Origin: Bryobacterales bacterium
GTDB taxonomy: Bacteria; Acidobacteriota; Terriglobia; Bryobacterales; Bryobacteraceae
Assembly (NCBI GenBank): GCA_025456495.1
Contig: JALOKO010000025.1
Coordinates: 1-15,909, forward strand
Direction of reading: 5' to 3'
Length of the DNA stretch: 15,909 nt
Below the pieces are notes generated by a model that ran no database searches, had not been told where the DNA came from, and worked only from the letters and a program-made list of their open reading frames with translations. Both the position numbers and the translations under genes were made by a program. Positions within the stretch are counted from its first letter, which is position 1. Each line of letters begins with the position of its first letter. Of the stretch, positions 14,296 through 15,909 are shown piece after piece.

Positions 14296-14347
14296 TGGGC
14301 GTTAGCTATCGGCCCTGATTGGGTGGTCGATTTGCGGGTGGAAAGGC

Positions 14348-14530
14348 CGGGCAGGAAAAATGTGGCGCAGCCCGTTAAGGAATCGCGGCCGCGCCGGTAG
14401 ACTGGTTTAACATTGAGCCCCAGAAGTGGGGCGGCGCCATCCGTGGAAAGCGCTGGACGGGCTCGAAGGCCGTCCCTAAACCGCCGCCTGGCGGCCCGGT
14501 ACTTTGGTACCGGGAACCCGACTCCCGGTT
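14348..14530 (+). ncRNA. Structured RNA candidate with mutually exclusive hairpins in a 261-base gene-free stretch
   Basis: Between the sigma-factor stop (14295) and the next start (14557) no gene is seen. Hairpins in order are CGGGC/GCCCG (14348-14374), GCCCC-GGGGC (14417-14432), GGACGG/CCGTCC (14455-14475), CCGCC-GGCGG (14481-14494) and CCCGGTAC-TTTG-GTACCGGG (14495-14514, perfect). The right arm of the last can instead pair with the bases after it: GGTACCGGGA (14506-14515) with TCCCGGTTACC (14523-14533), ten pairs with one bulged T. The two forms exclude each other. No known RNA family was recognised. A switch-like leader of the next operon, a phage regulatory RNA or a recombination site are alternatives. 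Confidence 0.45.
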
Positions 14531-14556
14531 ACCAGTGATGCCCGAGGTGTGACGTG

Positions 14557-14877
14557 ATGCCCAAGGGTGGCCTGGTGAAGATTGTAGACCACGCGGGGGA
14601 GACCCTGATGTGGGTACCACCGGAAAAGGCGGAAGCGCTGATTGCCGCCGGACAGGTGGAGCAGATGGGCACGCGTCGGAAGCTGCGGGCGCTGCGGGTG
14701 CGGGGCGCGGAGCCAGACATGGGAGACCGACGCTTCCAGGTGCGGCGGCCCGGGCTGGGGGCGCCGCACCGCCGTGAAACCTACGAAAACCCACGGGGTG
14801 TGTGGACCCTGGATTCCCTGCGCGGGGCCTCGCGCAAGTACTTTACCCGAGTGATGGACGACTGTAAGGCAGCCTGA
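14557..14877 (+). CDS. Hypothetical phage-like protein (106 residues)
   Basis: ATG 14557 follows GAGGTG by seven bases. The N-terminal part (GLVKIVDHAGETLMWVPPEK, then AEALIAAGQVEQMGTRRKLR) looks like small strands followed by a helix; the C-terminal part (RGVWTLDSLRGASRKYFTRV) is basic and aromatic. No family is recognised. Its stop overlaps the next ATG (TGATG, 14875-14879), so it is coupled to the sigma-region-4-like gene. It is the first gene after the structured region. Confidence 0.65.
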   Translation: MPKGGLVKIVDHAGETLMWVPPEKAEALIAAGQVEQMGTRRKLRALRVRGAEPDMGDRRFQVRRPGLGAPHRRETYENPRGVWTLDSLRGASRKYFTRVMDDCKAA

Positions 14878-15164
14878 TGGCAGAGCTACGCCCGTGGATG
14901 GTGACGGACGAAAGACCCGGCCCGGAGGCGCTGGCGGTGACCGCTGAGCAGGCGCGGTTGCTGGCGCGCTGCTGCAGCGGGTTGACGGTGCGGCAGCGGC
15001 AATTGCTGGTGTTGCACTACCAAGACGGGCACAACTGGGCGCAGATCGCGCTGCGGTGGCAGGTGAGCGAAGCTGCCGTCTGCCAGATGCACGGGCGGCT
15101 GCTTGTGCGGCTGCGGGGCAGCTTGGCGGCGCTGCGCATCACGCGGTTGGATGAGGTGGCATAG
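14877..15164 (+). CDS. Sigma-70 region-4-like small transcription factor (95 residues)
   Basis: ATG 14877 overlaps the preceding stop. Residues 36-80 (LTVRQRQLLVLHYQDGHNWA, then QIALRWQVSEAAVCQMHGRL) match the helix-turn-helix of sigma-70 region 4: L-T-x-R-Q-R then a long loop, the W-A-Q-I-A helix and the S-E-A-A-V recognition helix, ending LVRLR. There is no region 2, so it is not a full sigma factor. Similar small phage proteins sit upstream of terminase or control late transcription (inference). An ArpU-like late-gene regulator is the best comparison. It ends one base before the ParB-domain gene. Confidence 0.75.
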   Translation: MAELRPWMVTDERPGPEALAVTAEQARLLARCCSGLTVRQRQLLVLHYQDGHNWAQIALRWQVSEAAVCQMHGRLLVRLRGSLAALRITRLDEVA

Positions 15165-15773
15165 ATGGCTCAGGTACGGGCGCAGGAATTTGAGATGGTG
15201 TCGGTGGCGGAACTGACACCGCATCCGGCGAACCCGCGCAAGGGTGACGTAGGCGCGATCGCGCGCAGCGTGCAAGCAAATGGATTCTACGGGGCGGTGG
15301 TGGCGCAACGGCGCACCGGGTACATCCTGGCGGGGAACCACCGCTGGCGTGCTGCCCAGCAGGAGGGACTGCGGCTGGTGCCAGTGCTGTGGCTGGACTG
15401 CAGCGACGAGGAGGCGCGGCGGATCCTGCTGGCGGACAACAAGACGAACGACCTGGCTGGGTATGACCAGGAGGCGCTGGCGCGGGTGCTGGAAGCGGCG
15501 CGCGTGGCGGACGCGGAGCTGACCGGTACAGGCTGGACGCCCGGGGGCTACGAGGCGCTGATCGCGCAGCTGGGCGACGCGGTGCTGGGCGGTGGGGGCG
15601 CGGCGGGTGCTACCGGCGCTGAGAATGGCCCCGAGATTGCTGGGGGGGACTCTCCCAGAGGAGACGGACGATGCCCTTTCTGCGGTGGACCGGGCCGAGG
15701 AACTGCAAGCGAAGTGGCAGACCGCGGCCGGGCAGATGTGGCGGATTCCGAGCCTGGAACTGCCAGGCCGTGA
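15165..15773 (+). CDS. ParB/Srx-domain protein, N-terminal half of a split ParB-methyltransferase
   Basis: The domain at residues about 11-110 has the expected VSVAELTPHPANPRK beginning, AGNHRWRAAQQEG (56-68) and LLADNKTNDLA (88-98), signatures of the ParB-like nuclease/Srx fold found at the front of phage DNA methyltransferases. Residues 134-160 are a Gly/Ala linker. After the G7 run (15642-15648, residue about 160) the sequence changes to RGDGRCPFCGGPGRGTASEV, which is the out-of-frame reading of the methyltransferase linker. The native protein was therefore probably longer and in frame with the gene that follows. ATG 15165 is adjacent to the previous stop. Role if fused: sequence-specific DNA modification of the element. 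Confidence 0.75.
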   Translation: MAQVRAQEFEMVSVAELTPHPANPRKGDVGAIARSVQANGFYGAVVAQRRTGYILAGNHRWRAAQQEGLRLVPVLWLDCSDEEARRILLADNKTNDLAGYDQEALARVLEAARVADAELTGTGWTPGGYEALIAQLGDAVLGGGGAAGATGAENGPEIAGGDSPRGDGRCPFCGGPGRGTASEVADRGRADVADSEPGTARP

Positions 15774-15909
15774 GCATCGCATCTTGTGCGGGGATTCCTG
15801 CAGTCTTGAGAACATCGCCCGGCTGTTAGGTGGGGCGCAACCGGCGCTGATGGCGACCGACCCGCCCTACGGGGTGAAGTACGACAGCAGCTGGCGCGCG
15901 GAGTATTCC
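15625..15909 (+). CDS. DNA methyltransferase (N6-adenine/N4-cytosine, ParB-linked), N-terminal part, runs off right edge
   Basis: In the +1 frame relative to the ParB gene, an open reading frame continues from ATG 15625 to the window edge (95 codons so far). It contains LPEETDDALSAVDRAEELQA, then KWQTAAGQMWRI and EHRILCGDS (50-58), the typical entry of phage ParB-type methyltransferases, and the catalytic DPPYG (79-83). DPPY before the AdoMet motif suggests the beta arrangement, as in PF01555-type enzymes. The ATG at 15625 has no ribosome site, so it may not be a real start. The simplest reading is that the frame was one gene with the upstream ParB part and has been changed by one base in the G7 run. 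Removing one G from the run gives a continuous protein. Confidence 0.7.
   Translation, partial: MAPRLLGGTLPEETDDALSAVDRAEELQAKWQTAAGQMWRIPSLELPGREHRILCGDSCSLENIARLLGGAQPALMATDPPYGVKYDSSWRAEYS

Larger units (their letters stand above)
7768..15909. mobile_element. Phage-like region (probable partial prophage), right end outside window
   Basis: From 7768 the gene style changes abruptly. Genes become short (27-212 codons, apart from the first), mostly overlap by one to eleven bases, and include a replication-O-like wHTH protein, an HNH endonuclease, an XRE repressor on the opposite strand, two sigma-like proteins and a ParB-methyltransferase pair. This mix is typical of phage early and regulatory regions. 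No integrase, transposase, terminase, portal, capsid or tail gene is visible. The left boundary is placed after the HAD stop codon only because the style changes there; no direct repeat marking an attachment site can be verified within the window. A plasmid-like or other integrative element is the main alternative. Confidence 0.75.

Noticed and set aside
14455..14515. tRNA or tRNA-like attachment site
   Set aside because: Hairpins are present, but no T-loop (TTCGAAT-type) or anticodon-arm arrangement fits.
14375..14794. 139-codon minus frame over the structured region
   Set aside because: Pro/Ala/Gly-rich with no domain, crosses hairpins and antisense to a coupled gene.
7861..15909. Mu-like transposable phage
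   Set aside because: No MuA-type transposase or MuB ATPase among the early genes visible; cannot be excluded for the part outside the window.

Overview
The window is GC-rich and suggests Acidobacteriota (possibly Bryobacterales/Solibacter-like). This is an inference from protein style: a very long Pro/Ala-rich tail-anchored protein and an MnmA carrying a Cys-Cys pair after the PP-loop domain. No rRNA, tRNA or CRISPR array was seen. Two regions are clear. Positions 1-7767 are chromosomal housekeeping genes. Positions from about 7768 to the right edge are a block of small, tightly overlapping genes that reads as part of a prophage or phage-derived element.

Chromosomal part. A minus-strand gene for a secreted protein (1-258) runs off the left edge and is divergent from a 1037-residue Pro/Ala-rich protein (441-3554). 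That protein carries about 14 copies of a short G-[EDST]-[FY]-T-x-[ML]-[FY] motif and a C-terminal membrane anchor. After a hairpin-rich 180-base leader come four same-strand genes: a cysteine desulfurase (3735-4913), mnmA (4913-6088, joined by TGATG), an LpxL/HtrB-like acyltransferase (6104-7102) and a HAD phosphatase/mutase (7135-7767). The first two make a sulfur relay: the desulfurase supplies persulfide sulfur and MnmA thiolates U34 of tRNA.

Phage-like part. The first gene (7861-9252) is a winged-helix, replication-O-like protein interrupted by two copies of a 51-base palindromic element. Then follow about a dozen small genes joined by ATGA, GTGA or TAATG overlaps, including three short single-membrane-span proteins missed by ordinary length cut-offs (9260-9376, 12017-12100, 12097-12255). 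Most have no recognisable function. The run ends with an HNH endonuclease (12257-12766) and a small amphipathic protein (12714-13088). A minus-strand repressor (13085-13546) has an XRE helix-turn-helix, a zinc knuckle and a second possible HTH. It faces, across an operator region with inverted repeats, a FliA-like sigma factor (13675-14295).

Next is a 260-base gene-free stretch full of hairpins, two of which are mutually exclusive. Then come a small unknown protein, a second sigma-region-4-like protein, a ParB-domain protein (15165-15773) and the start of a DNA methyltransferase (15625 to the edge). The ParB and methyltransferase parts look like one gene split by a +1 frame change at a run of seven G.

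No integrase, transposase, terminase or structural gene is inside the window, so the element is incomplete here and its right limit lies outside. The layout is consistent with early/replication genes, then a repressor-sigma switch, then the start of a late or DNA-modification module.
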